NCBI GenBank assembly: GCA_032622095.1
Contig: CP136063.1
Location: 279,985,426 to 280,049,425 of the forward strand
Direction of reading: 5' to 3'
DNA: 64,000 nucleotides
From: Siphonodentalium dalli
Taxonomy: Eukaryota; Mollusca; Scaphopoda; Gadilida; Siphonodentaliidae
Each line of letters opens with the position of its first letter. Position 1 is the stretch's first letter. Shown piece after piece: positions 62,549 to 64,000 of the stretch. A program made the translations under genes and the position numbers. Under the pieces are notes generated by a model that made no database searches, was not told the origin of the DNA, and saw only the letters and a list, made by a program, of their open reading frames with translations.

Positions 62549-62689
62549 CTGAAAAAAAATAACTAGACTTTGTAGATCATTTCGATTGGGCACCAGTGTT
62601 CATGTAAAACAAATACATTGGAAAGCCAAGACAAAACATAGTCCCATATAAATGGCCTTAATAACCAGATCTGATAATATGGTGCTGGA

Positions 62690-62830
62690 CAGTGGGCTAG
62701 CATCACCAATTCATCCTCTGTGGGCCTCAATCTGCATGGCCTCATTTGCTATGAGAGACCAAGACTCAAGATTTAAGTGCACCCATTGGGCATTGTGTCA
62801 TCTACCAATTTAGACCTCATTCTGCAAATT
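62690..62830. repeat. Family E fragment
   Basis: CTAGCATCACCAATTCATCC, CCTCAATCTGCATGGCCTCA and a trailing ACCTCATTCTGCAAATTTAT; rearranged. Confidence 0.6.
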
Positions 62831-63621
62831 TATGGCACCATATTTTTAGGCCTTTCAATAACCCTTATTCATGCTCAATGTGCATATGTGGTCACTTGTT
62901 AGGGGTCCTTTGAGGAAATTAATGCATCTTCAGGGACTAGTCTACATGGCGAGATGAACGGCTTCACCATATGGTTGCTCTATTTCAACTTCATTTTGCA
63001 GCTGGGCAAAGTGGAAGTCACCCAGAAAATTTCAAAGTTAGCCGACGGAAATAGGAAAAAGGTCCTCAAAAACAACTTCATCTTATTTTTGTGGCAGGAA
63101 GAAGTCACTACTCCTTGAAAATAAGCTAAATGCTGGTCTGTATGCATCCTGTTATGTTTATAGGATTTGAGCATAAGAAACATTTGTGAAGGAGCAGCTC
63201 GTTCGTCTCGGGCATAACAGCTCTTTATAAAAGTAACTGATACTATTAAAGATATGGGCAGCATTCACGGTAGGTATTGCTGTTAAAATAGTAATATCTA
63301 CATTTACTATGATACTATCGTGAGTTGTAAGTTGTAGATGCACCACATTAGGGGTTTTACAACCGACGTATATTGCACGCAAATCTTAATAAGGAAATGC
63401 CGCAATATCGTGACTCTGCTAATAAACAATTCACTGTGGTTTTTGTAAGAAAAAATAAAATAAAATTGACCTTCTTTTTCTCTGACACAAATCCTGTTTT
63501 GTGAATAATATCGCATCCATATAATCATTATGCAATACTATTAGTATATCTTGAGGAAATTATCATAATTTTATGAATGTTTATATTTCTAAATTATAAC
63601 CTACAACAAAGGCCCACCCCT

Positions 63622-64000
63622 TTAACCCTTTACCCAACAGAAGGGCCCTGTGCCAATGCATTCTCTTATATATGCGAGTCGACCATAGGTCGCCTCGCAT
63701 ATATAAGAGAATGCATTGGCTTAACACATTAAAAATTATAAAATTGTTAAAGAATGTAAGAAAAAATGGTGAAAAGTGTTAAAAAAAAGATTTTTTTTAG
63801 GCCAATGCATTCTCTTATATATGCGAGGCGCCCTATGGTCGACTCGCATATATAAGAGAATGCATTGGCACAGGGCATAACTGTAACTATCACAATGTGG
63901 TCAAGGAGCCGGTTCCAATGATATCCATATTTGTATGGTTCTATTGAGACAGGCCGAAGATATTTTAGGCTGTTGAAGCTTTATTTGGCCGGTTTGTTGG
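63622..64000. mobile_element. TTAA MITE family A, copy 3 (cut by window edge)
   Basis: Begins TTAACCCTTTACCCAACA, carries two hairpin modules joined by a T/A-rich linker, and runs to the window end at ...GGCCGGTTTGTTGG. Opposite orientation to the copies at 8637 and 33617. TTAA plus CCCTTT ends point to piggyBac-type mobilisation; no transposase is encoded. Confidence 0.8.

Larger units (their letters stand above)
62549..64000. other. Intron upstream of exon 1, no exon recognised
   Basis: Apart from a partial family-E hairpin (about 62690-62830) and a TTAA MITE at the edge, 62830-63620 shows no recognisable coding sequence or clear repeat on either strand. Short open frames here have no family resemblance I can name. 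Confidence 0.6.

Noticed and set aside
881-62548. USP9X or USP34 as the identity of the gene
   Set aside because: WAAAAGRL...[25 protein letters not shown] and KMPARIQQM fit USP24; the His-box surroundings differ from what I recall for USP9X and USP34.

Overview
The window is animal nuclear DNA. It is AT-rich and dominated by introns, repeats and small transposable elements. It carries one recognisable gene: an orthologue of the deubiquitinase USP24, on the minus strand, entering from the high-coordinate side and leaving at the low side. I traced 26 exons from 62548 down to 881. All have GT..AG boundaries and their phases chain without a break (3,689 coding nt, 1,229 whole codons plus 2 nt). 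Vertebrate USP24 is about 2,600 residues, so roughly its middle half to three quarters is here; the N-terminal part and the C-terminus lie outside. The repeats (families ending in GGACGGACGGAC, tRNA-derived SINE, many foldback elements) suggest a marine invertebrate, most likely a lophotrochozoan such as a bivalve mollusc. That placement is an inference.

Layout in transcript order (descending coordinates). Exons 1-3 (62548-59813) carry a ubiquitin-like stretch and a linker. Exons 4-15 (59625-34013) carry the helical/armadillo-like scaffold upstream of the catalytic core. Exons 16-23 (22450-9065) carry the whole USP catalytic domain: Cys box in exon 16, QQD box in 17, two zinc-binding CxxC pairs in 18 and 19, His box in 21, the Asn/Asp segment in 22 and the closing YLLFYE strand in 23. 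Exons 24-26 (7735-881) start the C-terminal scaffold. The catalytic residues are present and no exon has a stop or frameshift, so the gene looks functional.

The two biggest introns are transposon sinks. Intron 9 (40487-52954) holds a 5.4-kb element with ~790-bp inverted ends and a private internal satellite, a nested inverted-arm retroelement, a 2.56-kb TTAA-flanked element and GGACGGAC-type repeats. Intron 15 (22451-34012) holds nested elements whose ends contain CACTGAACTA, with a GC-richer interior of unknown content. Other introns carry minisatellites (20-, 27-, 28-, 34-, 64- and 83-bp units), a ~160-bp satellite and many MITEs.

Four patterns stand out. (1) At least seven of the 26 exons have a tandem duplication that copies a splice junction; in exon 13 a 75-bp in-frame unit is repeated six times, each with its own donor. 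(2) A ~70-bp hairpin module is shared by at least three MITE families with unrelated ends. (3) Two elements (3413-4599 and 45748-46242) share one architecture: 13-14 bp direct repeats outside, a left tail, perfect inverted arms ending exactly at the right repeat, and a hammerhead-ribozyme-like fold in the right arm. They look like small Penelope-type retroelements. (4) Several arrays amplify pieces of neighbouring mobile elements. Exon boundaries were read by eye and should be checked against cDNA.
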